This document shows positions 43,101-54,638 of a DNA stretch of 64,000 bases, piece after piece; position 1 is the stretch's first letter; every line of letters begins with the position of its first letter. The stretch lies in contig NC_091134.1 in NCBI RefSeq assembly GCF_041381155.1, positions 32,431,540-32,495,539 on the forward strand, given 5' to 3'. The translations under genes and the position numbers were made by a program. The notes under the pieces are model-generated. The model was not told the origin of the DNA. It was given only the letters and a program-made list of their open reading frames with translations, and ran no database searches. The DNA is from Argopecten irradians (Eukaryota > Mollusca > Bivalvia > Pectinida > Pectinidae).

Positions 43101-46100
43101 TAAAGGAAATTTATGTGAATTTAACCATTGTAGGGAAGTGGAATCTACAACTCAACAGTAATCAATGGAATGGTGTTCAAACGTCTCGTTGAGGGAGACC
43201 TGACCAAGGCCGAGAAAAGTAAGGTGGTCGTATACTCCTGTCCACTCGACTCCATGCAGACAGAAACTTCGGTAAGAACCTACACACCATAAAGTTAAAA
43301 AGAATCCAAATACAATCATACAGCTTATACTAATTCCTCTCAAATAAGTCTTGATGGAGTTCTTTTTTAAGTCATCTGAACATCTCGATTTGGATGATGT
43401 ATTATGAGCTAAAATTGTATCAGTACACTGATTGCAGTGTATTCAAAAAAGTCGATTTGAGCCTTATACTCGCGTGAATATTGCTTTACATCACAAAATA
43501 TCATTATCAATATGATTATAAGTCATTTCCTTGGGTGTTCTTTCAGAGTAAAATATCTTTCAAGTCTTCTAATGACCTTAAGTAATTTCCTTTGGTTTTC
43601 TTTCAGGGTAAAATATCAATCAAGTCTGCTAATGAACTGTTAGCATTTAGCAAGGGAGAAGAAAATCTAATGGAAGAGGTGAGTTTTCAATCATAAAGGT
43701 AGATTATCATTTTTCGAAATCATTACCAGTAAAATGTAGTGTTTAATAATGTGAATGTACATAGCAGAGAGTCTGTTCAAACAGTTGTTACTAAATGTAT
43801 CCTTGAAATTAATGAAAACATATGTTTGTTTTTGTGAGCATAATAACATGAGAAACTTGACATTTACTACCCACAGCAAATCAAAGCTATAGCTGACACT
43901 GGCTGCAAAGTGGTGGTGTCCGGAGGCAAGGTGGGAGAGCTTGCTCTGCATTTCTGTAACAAATACCAGCTAATGGTAGTACGACTAATGTCCAAATGGG
44001 ACCTGAGGAGACTCTGCAAATCCATAGGAGCCACACCACTCCCTAGGATTGTAAGTAGCTACATGATAAAAAGTGTGACAAGCTATTCTGCTTTTGTATA
44101 TAAAAGTTATCTGCCCTTGCGGATATATATTTATTGTGACGTTATGCGTTTGCAGGCATAATGTCATAAATGAAGCAAGTTTCATTCACAAAATTATGAC
44201 CTCAAAATGGATACCTGCCTGCAAGGGAGGCAATTTTGTAATAGGTAAAGACAAAATACTGTAGTAACAAAAGTTGGTAAAAGGTCTCATTCCGGTTTGA
44301 GTTTCATTCAAATTTTAAGGGAGAATTTACTTTTTATTAAAAAATTGCCATAAAAATTCACCAAAAGAAGAAGTTGCTACTTTAAATGAATAACTCGACT
44401 TATAACTTACTGAAAACAAATGAGAAATCAGAATGAAAATAAGAAGTAAAGATGGTATTGAAGATTTTGCTTCGATAGATTAATATATATCTATTACCTG
44501 GTGTGTACACTTGGGAATGAATTTATCAGAGATGTATTGTACTATGTTACAGACCCCACCAACTACAGATGAAACTGGATATTGTGATCATGTGTTTGTA
44601 GATGAGATTGGAGATACTTCTGTTATTGTGTTCAAACAAGGTATGTGATTTAGAAGAAAGCTATTTTCAGTAAATATTTGAATTTGTTATTCGTTATATC
44701 AGTAAGCTCGTATCCAATTCTTTGATGCATACTCTACATTTCTGTACATTAAGCATATATTGGAATTATATATTAACAATCTGTTCAATCAAAACTGAGA
44801 AATTTAAGTCACATTTCACATGATCGACTTTTGATTAATATTTTAATTTATGTTATCTGATTTATCGCCTGTCCAATAAAGACTGAAAGAATATCTGGAA
44901 CAGCAGGTACTTCAAAAATACTAAACCTAGCAATAGACAGAGATATGAGTATTACACATACTACCTGAATTGTCCCAATATCTAAACTCTTACACAAGAC
45001 TGATTTAATATTGCAGACAAAGAGGAGAGTGCTGTATCAACCATCATAGTACGAGGATCCACCGATAACATCCTGGACGACATTGTCCGTGCTGTTGATG
45101 ATGGCGTCAATACATTCAAGGCATTAACTAAGGTAAAGACAAGAGCTTCATTTCTATGCTTGTCTTAAATTAGGGTGTCTATCCTGTCTTGTGTGGCTCA
45201 CACTGTCCAGTCCATTTCATAGGGAGGCTGTTAATTAGGTCTTGCAGACTTTCAAATTCTCTTTTATTACGCAAAATCTCCGATTCATCAGTGTTTGTTA
45301 CATTTATTAAGAGTGGGTATTTCATATACAATTTAAGAATCCTATATATGATTTATATTATTTTGATTGATTACTTTCAGGATGTCCGAGTGGTACCAGG
45401 AGCTGGCGCTACAGAAATAGAGCTTGCTAAACAATTGACCACTTATGGAGAGGTATGCATCTACTTTAAGATTGAAACTCCTAAATAAATTCAAAACAAA
45501 ATAATATGAAAGATGTAACTAAAGATCTGTACTGTAAAGTATGCATAATAGGTTATGGTAGGGCTAAAGAGGACACACCTATTTTTAAAGATCTGTACTG
45601 TAAAGTATGCATAATAGGTTATGATAGGGCTAAAGAGGACATACTTATTATGAATATTCATATATTTTCCTAACTTTATGATATAGGAAAGCCAAATAAA
45701 TTACATGAATTATTAATACGGTCAAGACAATATTTTATGTATTTAACTGGTGATTACAATATTGTAATTTAATAAAAAATCTTATTTGAAGGGTCAACCT
45801 GGTCTAGAGCAGTATGCAATTATGAAATTTGCTGAAGCTTTAGAAGTCATTCCACGAGCAATCGCAGAGAATGCAGGAGCAAAGGTAGCGCTTTCATTTT
45901 TAAGAAATAAGAGATTTTCTGTGCTTGTCCAACCAATTCAATGTTTTTTTAACAATTTAGTCCTGTTCTTTATGATTCAGTGTTATTAGAAAAGGACAAA
46001 GTAACGATCGGAAAATACATGGTAATTATGAGATAAACACAATATTCTGTTATAGATAGTTAACAAATGTTGACATAATATAAAAAAAATTTGTTTTTAG

Positions 46101-48309
46101 CTATCTTAACTAAATATCATTACCAAATAACATGAAAGTTCTGGTTTGAAACTTTTCTTAAGACAACATCTTTCTTTGAGTTACCTATCCTCAGTACATA
46201 TCATATACATAATACATATCAACTAATCATACCATCTTTATGCAGCCCACAGAGGTATTGTCCAAACTCTACGCTGCTCACCAGGAAGGCAAGAAGAGCG
46301 TCGGAGTTGATATTGAGGTAATTTGTCAAATTATAATCATACATTGTAACTTCAGGAAACCGAACCTTCTCAAAACCGATCATCTTTAGAAACGAACATG
46401 GATGTCATGTACAGAATGAATTCCTCTTTAATAATAGTAAATAAAACTTCCCAAAACCGATCCCTCCCAATTCCGAATACCGGACCGATTTTGAGATCGG
46501 AATAGTCAAATGTAACTAAAATGCACTTCCCAAAACCGGCCTTACCTGAGCGACACCGATAGCTTGCATTGAGGTCTGATCAACCGACAGTGAAATACAC
46601 ATGTACCTGTATCCATAGTTTTCGCACGCCATGTCCTTGGGCATGTATACAGGTGTGAAAGCTAAGATATATGCAAACAGTAATTATACCAGAGATGGTG
46701 GTGTAATTATTTAATCATGTCTACTGTTTCGATATATAAGGTCTACCACGTACACATGGTTTGTTTACTGTAGGAAAACAAGCAGAGCTGGTAATAAAGA
46801 GAAGTTTCGTATTCAATTTTGAGAGTATCAAACGTAAATTTGCTGTATGAAGAAGCCGAAGCCATGTATTGTTTTAGAAAATGACCATGTCATATAATGA
46901 CCGGCATCCACTGATCATCGTGTAATTAGACCATATTTAATTTTATTCTTGGTGTAATGAGAAGCGATCGGCCGTATGTAGGTTAGTGCAGACGAGAACA
47001 TCCCCAAGAACATTCATGCAACTAACAATGTTTAAAAGCGGTGACAAAGTAAAGACTGTTGTTATCCATTCCTTTTAAAAGTATGATTCTCTCTTTTGTG
47101 ATGACATTCACATTAACAATTAATATCGGGCGGTTATAATGAACACTGGGCATACAGGCAGTACAGTATAATGTAGAAAAATACTTTCGATCTATTAAAT
47201 CCGGATTGTTATGATCGATATTCTGTTCACTTTTCCAAAACAAACCCTCTCTAAACCGGCCAAAATTCTATGCACCGACTATGATCAGTTTGGGGAAGTT
47301 CCACTGTACTTGTATGATCCTGCTTTAATAGTGTGTATTGTTGAAATACATAAGAAATTTAATCATGTTAAATTATCTGAATTCAAAATTGTTATTAATG
47401 CTCCAATGATCCTTTCTTGAATTACAGTAAAGAAATAACAGAAATAGGAATATTTGTATTCATATAAGACTACATAAATATCTTTTAATGGATATCCCAT
47501 TGAATAACTATAATCCTCAGTACTCCAAAATAAACCAACTCCTGAACAAAACCTGGACTCCGGGGGGTAGGGTGTATATTTTGCTTGAAAGACCAGAAAA
47601 TTGAAGATAACACTATGATTGAGAGCTAATTTAAGGTTATGTCTGAGTCAAGTAAACATTGGAAAGATTCTGCCATATGTAACGGTTTGTGTTTTGTCCT
47701 TCAGGCCAGTCCAGTAGATGTGGCCGACGCTGTGGAGAGGGAAATCTTAGATCTGTATATCAATAAGTTTTGGGGCATTAAGTTCGCTACAGCAGCTGCC
47801 TGTACTGTACTCAAAGTGGACCAGGTAAGATCTAATGATATGGTACTCAGAAATCCTAACAGTAAAGATCTTGAATCCGTATTAAAAGAAGTGCAGTTAG
47901 ATGCCTTCCATACCTTTATATTTATTACATGGAAAAAAAATCTTTTACATCAAGTTCCCTGCAGTATGGTGCTAAGACTTTGTATAATAGGTTAGAAATT
48001 TAATCATCAAAAGAAAACATTTTAGATTCAGTGTGCCTAATTAATTATGCACATGTTATTACTCAAACCATATCAGATGAAACACAATTATTTAGTAAGT
48101 ATTCCTTTCAAAGATATCTCCAAAAATCTACACCTAATTAAGATTTTGAGGCCAATTGCTTCATTGAATTATCAGGGGGAAAACCAATGCCCATTATTTA
48201 TTGAACATTCCATGGTTTTAACTTTTTGTTTTCATGTTGACAGATCATCATGGCTAAGCCAGCTGGTGGACCAAAGGCAAAGGAGAACAAGAACTGGGAT
48301 GATGATTAA
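37178..48309 (+). CDS. CCT8: T-complex protein 1 subunit theta (CCT8), 16 exons
   Basis: Exons 37178-37237, 39019-39109, 39819-40030, 40311-40380, 40608-40736, 41174-41235, 43134-43271, 43607-43678, 43877-44050, 44553-44640, 45017-45132, 45381-45452, 45792-45884, 46246-46317, 47705-47824 and 48244-48309 join in frame to 544 residues (human about 548). CCT8 is one of eight subunits of the cytosolic TRiC/CCT ring that folds actin and tubulin using ATP. Visible marks are MAMHVPTAPGFAQMLKDGAK at the start, GPLG at about 48-51 (human GPNG), NDAATILRELEVQHPAAKM, the ATPase motif GDGTN at about 98-102, SKWDLRRLCKSIGAT, RGSTDNILDDIVRAVDDGVN, GAGATE at about 411-416 and the tail IIMAKPAGGPKAKENKNWDDD. 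Exon 8 has a duplicated acceptor just upstream. Confidence 0.97.
37507..38299 (+). repeat. Direct duplication of about 115 bp in CCT8 intron 1
   Basis: The segment at about 37507-37621 (CTTTCATAAATGATAAAAAT, CATCCACAAGTTTTTACATG, AAAGAGTTACCTCC) recurs with scattered changes at about 38186-38299. The spacing is near 675 bp. The span given covers both copies. Confidence 0.7.
38286..38328. repeat. 43-bp near-perfect palindrome
   Basis: The left arm CCTTATCATAGGTATATAT and the right arm ATATATACCTATGATAAGG meet around a short centre. It lies at the edge of the second copy of the intron 1 duplication. Confidence 0.8.
38581..38722. repeat. Dispersed repeat with GGAGTRCCC word, copy 2
   Basis: It contains GGGAGAAAACCGGAGTGCCC, GGAGAAAACCC, GATTGAACCCTGGCCGGC and GCACTGCACCACCCG, in the same order as the copy at 23881. 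It is GC-rich against an AT-rich intron, which supports an inserted repeat. Confidence 0.45.
41930..42310 (+). repeat. Diverged direct duplication in CCT8 intron 6
   Basis: GAAGACTTGCTAAAGTC, TGAAGTTTTCTTGATG, AAAAGAAAT, AATAATGTACCTTTTA and GGCAAAAGTAT occur in order at about 41945-42065 and again at about 42158-42298. The copies are about 210 bp apart and clearly diverged. Confidence 0.65.
42860..42934 (+). repeat. Two tandem copies of a 37-bp unit
   Basis: TTTGAAATTGTAAAACTC followed by a T tract and TTACCAAATCAC is present twice in succession in CCT8 intron 6. Confidence 0.9.
43521..43640 (+). repeat. 60-bp tandem duplication over the 3' splice site of CCT8 exon 8
   Basis: 43521-43580 and 43581-43640 are two copies of one segment that includes the end of intron 7 (TTTCCTTTGGTTTTCTTTCAG in the real copy) and the start of exon 8. 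The true acceptor AG is 43605-43606. The upstream copy has its own TTCTTTCAG with AG at 43545-43546, followed by sequence like exon 8 (AGTAAAATATCTTTCAAGTC). Read in the exon frame, the upstream copy reaches TAA after 12 codons. Confidence 0.9.
45521..45652 (+). repeat. Two tandem copies of a 66-bp unit
   Basis: AAAGATCTGTACTGTAAAGT, then ATGCATAATAGGTTATG and TAGGGCTAAAGAGGACA, appears twice with a few differences in CCT8 intron 12. Confidence 0.9.
46340..47308. mobile_element. pogo/Tigger-like non-autonomous element, copy 2
   Basis: A 969-bp copy of the element at 26061, inserted in the opposite direction in CCT8 intron 14. The right end is GAAGTTCCACTGTA; the left end is degraded (TACATTGTAACTTC). 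Interior words such as GAATTCCTCTTTAATAATAG and GGTGGTGTAATTATTTAATC are the inverse of copy 1. Confidence 0.75.
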
Positions 48310-49880
48310 ACTAGGAACAAATCATTCAAATGACTTCATGACTGCCTCCATTTTATATAACCCCTCCTTTGGTTGATGAGAGCGCTTAGTTTTTGTTAGA
48401 AGAATGTTTAGCCTGGAATGAAAACATAATATGTGGTGTGTTTGTGGATGTGAAAGAGAACGCGAGACGAGTTGATGTGTGTTTTGAACTTTCATAGGCA
48501 TGTGAGAAATATCATGTTATGGCAATTCAATTAAATAATTAGGAAGATCAAATTTCTTTTAGGTTTCTCGAACTTATGTATAAATATATGTATAACACAT
48601 TTGATATGAACTGTAACATTGATATGTATAACACATTTGATATGAGCTGTATACGATCAAACCAAAGAACCAAAATTGTGGTAGTAGAAATTCAGTTTAC
48701 TCTTTCAGAAAGTTTTTTTGAAAAGAGGAAAGAAAGAAGAAGAAAACCACAGAGAATACCAAGATAACATCAAAATGAAAGACTACTTATGTAAGCTCAG
48801 AGAATTGTTGATCAAAAACAAGGTTTATTTCACGTAATGCTGTTAATGTCGTTCAACTACCGGTACAACCTAGTGCTATAGATAGACCGTTTGTATGTCC
48901 AGTCTTTTGATGAGGACTACAGAACAAAGTCTCATTGTATTGTGTGAGTGATTCAATATTTATTCTTTTTGTCAGCTTTGCACCTGTAAGTCATGTAATC
49001 TTTTGAATTCCTTTTTTTATGTGATCGCAGATTTTGTCCAACAACAAACAAAAAAAAATAGAAAAATACAAGATGGAACGAAAAAACTTTTGTCTGTTTT
49101 CATTTTGAAGTGAAATTATCAAACATGCTTGACAGATGATTATCTAATTATTATACATGTAGATATTTCATGCTGTAAAACATGGAATGTTAGTTGGGTA
49201 AACAAAAAAAAATATTTTGTTTTCATTCAAAAAACAAATTTTGTTTATATAGTATTATCACTATTGCTCCATTGATTAACCAAGAAATGGTATCCGGCCT
49301 CCAAACCATAAAAGAAAGAACACACAAATATTTCATGTTGTACAGTATGCTGGAAGTTACTTCCGTATCTTCTAACCTATACACTTTATATCTTGTGTCC
49401 TAGTAACACGAGAAGAAATCCCAGATAATAGTCTTTACTGCAAACATTATGGCCAAACATGGCACAAACAAAAACTTTTCAAGATTGGCGATATAGAGCT
49501 GTTTGTCATACGGTAATATTGAAGTGACCGTTTTGATGTGAATAAAATGGATACTAGTAACTAGCTGCAATGGTATAGCTGTGGAGACTCATGGATAAGT
49601 GTATTACATAAACGGTACATGTATACTTACTAGTAGTTGCCTTGATACTGCATGCATGTAAGTTCTAATTTTACCTGGCATGACCTGAACTAGACACAGA
49701 AAATTCAATCTAAAGAAAGAAAAAAAAGAAATTTTGTCCAATCAACAAGGCTGTTGGGGCTATTCTCATACTCAATGGTTTATCTTTCGTAGTAGACAGA
49801 CAACACAAGTTTTTATGGACGCAGCCATCTTTTCTGTTATATATTTATAGCCAACCATCATCAGATAGTGGACTATTCAA
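48310..49880 (+). other. CCT8 3' UTR and downstream DNA
   Basis: The stop codon of CCT8 ends at 48309. A possible polyadenylation hexamer AATAAA is at 49542-49547, but the real site is not known. A 33-bp unit (ATGTATAACACATTTGATATG) occurs twice at about 48588-48650. No further gene is seen; the open frame at 48576-48767 is built largely from that repeat. Confidence 0.45.
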
Positions 49881-51789
49881 TCACCTTTCGTCCATCGTCC
49901 GTCCGTGAACAATTCTTGTTACCGCTATATCTCAGAAAGTGCAAAAGGGATCTTTTTCAAATTTCATATGTAGGTTCCCATAGGGCCCTAGTTGTGGATA
50001 TTGCATTTTGGGACCGATCAGTAAACAAGATGGCTGCCAGGCCGCCATCTTGGATTTTGAAAGTTAAAGTTTGTCACCGATATTTCTCAGAAAGTACTGA
50101 AGGGATCATTCTCAAATTTCACATGTAGGTTGCCCTAGGAATCTAGTTGTGCATATTGCATTTTGGGAACGATCGGTCAACAAGATGGCCGACCGGCAGC
50201 CATCTTGGATTTTGATTGTTAAAGTTTGTTACCGCTATTTCTCAGAAAGTACTGAAGGGATCATTCTCAAATTTCATATGAAGGTTCCCCTAGGACCCTA
50301 GTTGTGCCTTTTGCATTTTGGGACCGATCGCTCAACAAGATGGCTGACAGGCGGACATCTTGGATTTTGATAGTTAAAATTGTTACCGATATTTTACAGA
50401 AAGTACTGAAGGGATCTTTCTCAAATTTCATATATAGGTTCCCCTATGACCGTAATTGTGCAAATTGCATTTTGGGACCGATCGGTCAACAAGTAGCCGA
50501 CCGGCAGCCATCTCGGATTTTGACAGTTAAAAATTGTTACGGCTATTATTCAGAAAGTACTAAAGGGATCTTTCTCAAATCTCATACGTAGGTTCCTCTA
50601 GGACCCTAGTTGTGCATATTGCATTTTTGGACCGATCAGTAAACAAGATGGCTGCCAGGCGGTCATCTTGGATTTTGGTAGTTAAAGTTTTTTACCGCTA
50701 TTTCTCAGTAAGTTTTGAAGCGATCATTCTCAAATCTCATATATATGTTCCCCAAGGACACTAGTTGTGCATATTGTATTTTGGGACGATCGGTCAACAA
50801 GATGGCTACACGGCGGCCATCTTGGATTTTGATTGTTAAAAATTGTTACCGCTATTTTTTAGAAAGTACTGAATGGATCATTCTCAAATTTCATATATAG
50901 GTTCATCTAGGGATCTAGTTGTGCATACTGCATTTTGGACCGATCAGTAAACAAGATGGCTGCCAGGCCGCCATCTGGGACCGATCCGTCAACAAGATGG
51001 CCGACCGGGGGCCATCTTGAATTTCGACAGTTAAAAAGTGTTACTGCTATTTTTCACAAAGTATTGAAGGGATCTTTCTCAAATTTATGTATATATTGCT
51101 ATTTGGGTCCGATCGGTCAACAAGATGGCTGACCGACGGCAATCTTAGATTTTGATAGTTAGTTAAAGTTTAAATTAGTTTTCAGAAAGTACTGAAGGGA
51201 TCATTCTCAAATTTCATATGTAGGTTCCTCTAGGGCCCTTGTTGTGCATATTACAATTTGAGACTGATTGGTCTACAAGATGGCCCACTGGCCGCCATCT
51301 TTGATTTTGGTAGTTGAAATTTGTTAACCACTATTTCACAGAAAGTATTGCAAAGATCTCTCTCAAATACATACATAGGTTCCCCTTTCCCCTAGTTGTG
51401 CATAATGCATTTTGGGACTGATCGGTCAAGAAGATGGCAGACCGGCGGCCATCTTGGATTTTGATAGTTAAAGTTTCTTACTGCTATTTCTCAGAAAGCA
51501 CTGAAGGGATCATTCTCAAATTGCTTATATTGGTTCTCCTAGGGCCCCAATTTTGCATATATAATTTAATTGCATTTAGTAACAGACCAGTCAACAAGAT
51601 GGCCGACCGGCCGCCATCTTGGATTTTGATAGTTATCGCTATTTGTCAGAAATTACTGAACAGATATCCCTCAAATTCCATGTGTAGGTTCCAATTGGGC
51701 CCTAGTTATGCATAGTACCTTTGGGACTGATCGGTCAGACATAGATCATTCTTTGGTGGACGCCAAGATCCCTCTGGGAGTTCTTGTTA
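49880..51789 (-). mobile_element. Pearl-like element 3, about eleven 155-bp satellite units, minus orientation
   Basis: On the minus strand it starts AACAAGAACTCCCAGAGGGA (51789 downward), close to the start of the elements at 29383 and 60415. Then about eleven units of roughly 155 bp follow, each with CAAGATGGC(T/C), GCCATCTTGGATTTTGATAG and AAAGTACTGAAGGGATC in plus sense. At the far end is a short GTCCGTCCGT remnant (about 49898), the complement of the ACGG microsatellite seen in the other two. The terminal inverse word is not clear here, so the left border is approximate. The short open frames inside are repeat by-products. Confidence 0.65.
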
Positions 51790-51936
51790 TTGATTCGTCT
51801 TGATAAGAATTCTGATGACATACGACATCAGTGATGCAGATAACGCATACACATGTCTGAAATAGTTCTGTTATGAAATGATGATATACATAAAAGTTTG
51901 ACTTGATTTGTTACAGTTTTGGAATTACCCACATAG

Positions 51937-53096
51937 TAAACATCTAGACTACATTTGTCTGGCCCATAAACATCTAACTGCATTGTTGGACCCATAGACA
52001 TCTAGATAACATTCTCGGGGCTCCTTACATATAACATCTAGACTGCTCTTTCGGGTCCCTAAACATCTAAACTGTATTATCGGGGCCCTAAACATCTAGA
52101 CTGCTCTTTCGGGTCCCTAAAAATCTAGACTGTATTATCGGGGCCCTAAACATCTAGACTGTATTATCGGGGCCCTAAACATCTAAACTGTATTATCGGG
52201 GCCCTAAACATCCAGACTGCTCTTTCGGGTCCCTAAACATGTAGACTATATTGTCATGGCCCTAAATATCTAAACTGTATCATCGGGGCCCTAAACATCT
52301 AGACAATATTCTCAAGCCCCTTAACATCTAGACTGTATTATCGGAAACCCTTAACATCTAGACTGTATTATAGGGACCCCTTAACATCTAGACTGTATCA
52401 TCGGGACCCCTAAACACCTAGACTGTATTATCGGGACCCCTAAACACATAGACTGTATTATCAGGACCCCTAAACATCTAGACTGTATTATCGGGACCCC
52501 TAAACATCTAGACTGCATTATCGGGACCCCTAAACATCTAGACTGTTTTATCGCGACACCTAAAGAACTAGACTGTATTATCGGGACCCCTAAACACCTA
52601 GACTGCTCTTTCGGGTCCATAAACATCTAGACTGTATTATCGGGGCCCTAAACATCTAAACTGTATTATCGGGGCCCTAAACATCTAGACTGCTCTTTCG
52701 GGTCCCTAAACATCTAGACTATATTGCCATGGCCCTAAATATCTAAACTGTATTATCGGGGCCCTAAACATCTAGACAATATTCTCAAGCCCCTTAACAT
52801 CTAGACTGTATTATCGGAAACCCTTAACATCTAGACTGTATTATCGGGACCCCTTTACATCTAGACTGTATTATCAGGACCCCTAAACATCTAGAATGTA
52901 TTATCGGGACCCCTAAACATCTAGACTGTATTATCGGAACCCCTAAACACCTAGACTGTATTATCGGGACCCCTAAACACTTAGACTGTATTATCGGGAC
53001 CCCTAAACATTTAGACTGTATTATCGGAACCCCTAAACATCTAGACTGTATTATTGGGACCCCTAAACATCTAGACTGTATTATCGGGCCCCAGTG
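51937..53096. repeat. 30-31-bp minisatellite, about 38 units
   Basis: The unit is close to TAAACATCTAGACTGTATTA followed by TCGGGACCCC. Variants with CTGCTCTTTCGGGTCC, GGGGCCC and ATTCTCAAGCCCC occur in a fixed order twice: 52200-52380 and 52671-52853 are near copies about 472 bp apart, so a higher-order block was duplicated. The minus-strand open frames here (CLGVPIIQSR repeated) are translations of the unit, not a gene. Confidence 0.95.
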
Positions 53097-54586
53097 TTTT
53101 GTAGAGCACGAACCACACTCAAACGTCTGCTTCATGTATTGTACCTGTCATCTTAGGAATGTCGAATGATTAATTTTATAATATTGATTTATCATATTTA
53201 TTCTTGCCACGGTAAAAATGTGCAGAAGGGTTTGCTCTGAAAGGTCTTTATACAAGAAACGAGCGATGGTGTCGGAAAGAGGTTGGAGTCTAAATCCATT
53301 ATGACGCTAGGGCTTTGACGCCTTCTTAACCAACATGACACTCGATAAAACTCAAAATTTTTAAATGTTATAGTTAATGAATTGGTCTGCACAAATTTTG
53401 TTAACCAATGGCGAACATTTTGATCATAACTCTTTTGCTTATCTTGCTGGTTCATGAATCAAATACACGTGGATTCAACAAAGAAAGTTATCAATCTCTT
53501 TTATCTCGAGTTAATCATAAATGATGTCATTTAATGACCCTAGGATGGGCTATCATTCGTGTTCCGTTCCTATTTATAGCGTTAATCTGCGTAACAAGGA
53601 TATGTCCGGGTCTTTGCATATAACGGAGTTAATGTACTTAGGGAAAATAACACCCTTTTTCTTAAAAAAGCCGACGGTACGCTCACAACATACCCACAAA
53701 CTTATCAAGAAATTTGCAAGGACATTTAACTCTGTAGAATACCAATTGCGAAATATTGCAAATATAGAGAGAATTGACATTGATGTCTTCTTGTATACTT
53801 ATTTTTAGCATTCCATATTTTTAGAAAATGAAATAGGTATTTTCAGAAAGATAGCTGGATCCTCATTTCATGAAATTCAAATTATATACATGGCGTATAC
53901 ATCGATACATAAGACCTCGTTAACTGGAACATGTCGAGTCTTCCCGTTATCACAGTTAAAGTGACTTGACCACGAATATTATAATATTAAACACGATACT
54001 CGAGATATACAAGTTCGGGTTAAAGATGTTCAACTGTCTTGGTAAATATAAGATAGACTGATCGACTTTTCACGTCACCGTCTCCGCTTTCTACTACTTA
54101 CTAGTAACTATATCCGGTTTCGGATTGTGTATGGCGAAGTTACTAGCGCTATAAATGTAACCACGGATGTATACGGCCAATATTCTCGCGCACATTTATA
54201 TATTCATGACAATAGGGTAAGAACACTGCTTTATTACGTTAATGCTTACGGCGTTAGATAATTATTAACCTGTCCGAGAGCAGATGTTATAGATCTGTTC
54301 CCAAACAATCTGGTTTCGAACGACAGATTAAATCCATTTACCACATGAAAACTAAAATAAAACTGAAGTGTATTTCTCTAGCTGATGTACATGACTGTCA
54401 ATATTTATTCCTGGAGCAGTTCAGCACGTGTTGTCGGTCGCCCTGGGTTGATCAGGTACGAGGGCCGGGTCTTGAGATAAGCTGATAAGGACACTTGAGT
54501 GCGCCCAATATTACGCGGATTATGGTTTCCTAGTATTTACTTTCTACCTGCATGTTGACAGAGGACTGACCATTACGTCACAACAG
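53097..54586. other. No gene recognised; possible promoter at right end
   Basis: Open frames at 53198-53455 (minus) and 53521-53808 (plus) show no motif I know and no supporting neighbours. From about 54120 to 54586 CpG content rises (CGGATTGTG, GCGCTAT, CTCGCGCAC, GTCGGTCGCC, GAGGGCCGGG), which could mark a promoter for the candidate exon that follows. Confidence 0.4.
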
Positions 54587-54638
54587 ATGGCGGGTAGCGG
54601 ACCGTACCGACGTGTTTCGTTTGGCGGATACACTACAG
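54587..54638 (+). CDS. Candidate first coding exon of an unknown gene
   Basis: An ATG in good context (CAACAGATGG) opens 17 codons beginning MAGSGPYRRVSFGGYTT, ending in ACAG before GTAGGG, a usable splice donor. The piece is CpG-rich in AT-rich DNA and is preceded by a CRE-like TTACGTCAC. No following exon could be found to 64000, so if real the first intron is longer than 9 kb and the gene continues outside the window. I do not recognise the protein. A chance frame is possible. Confidence 0.3.

Noticed and set aside
49868..51715. Open frames with WILKVK and FSESTEGIILK repeats
   Set aside because: By-products of the 155-bp satellite units in pearl-like element 3.
52381..53135. Minus-strand frames repeating CLGVPIIQSR
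   Set aside because: Direct translation of the 30-bp minisatellite unit.
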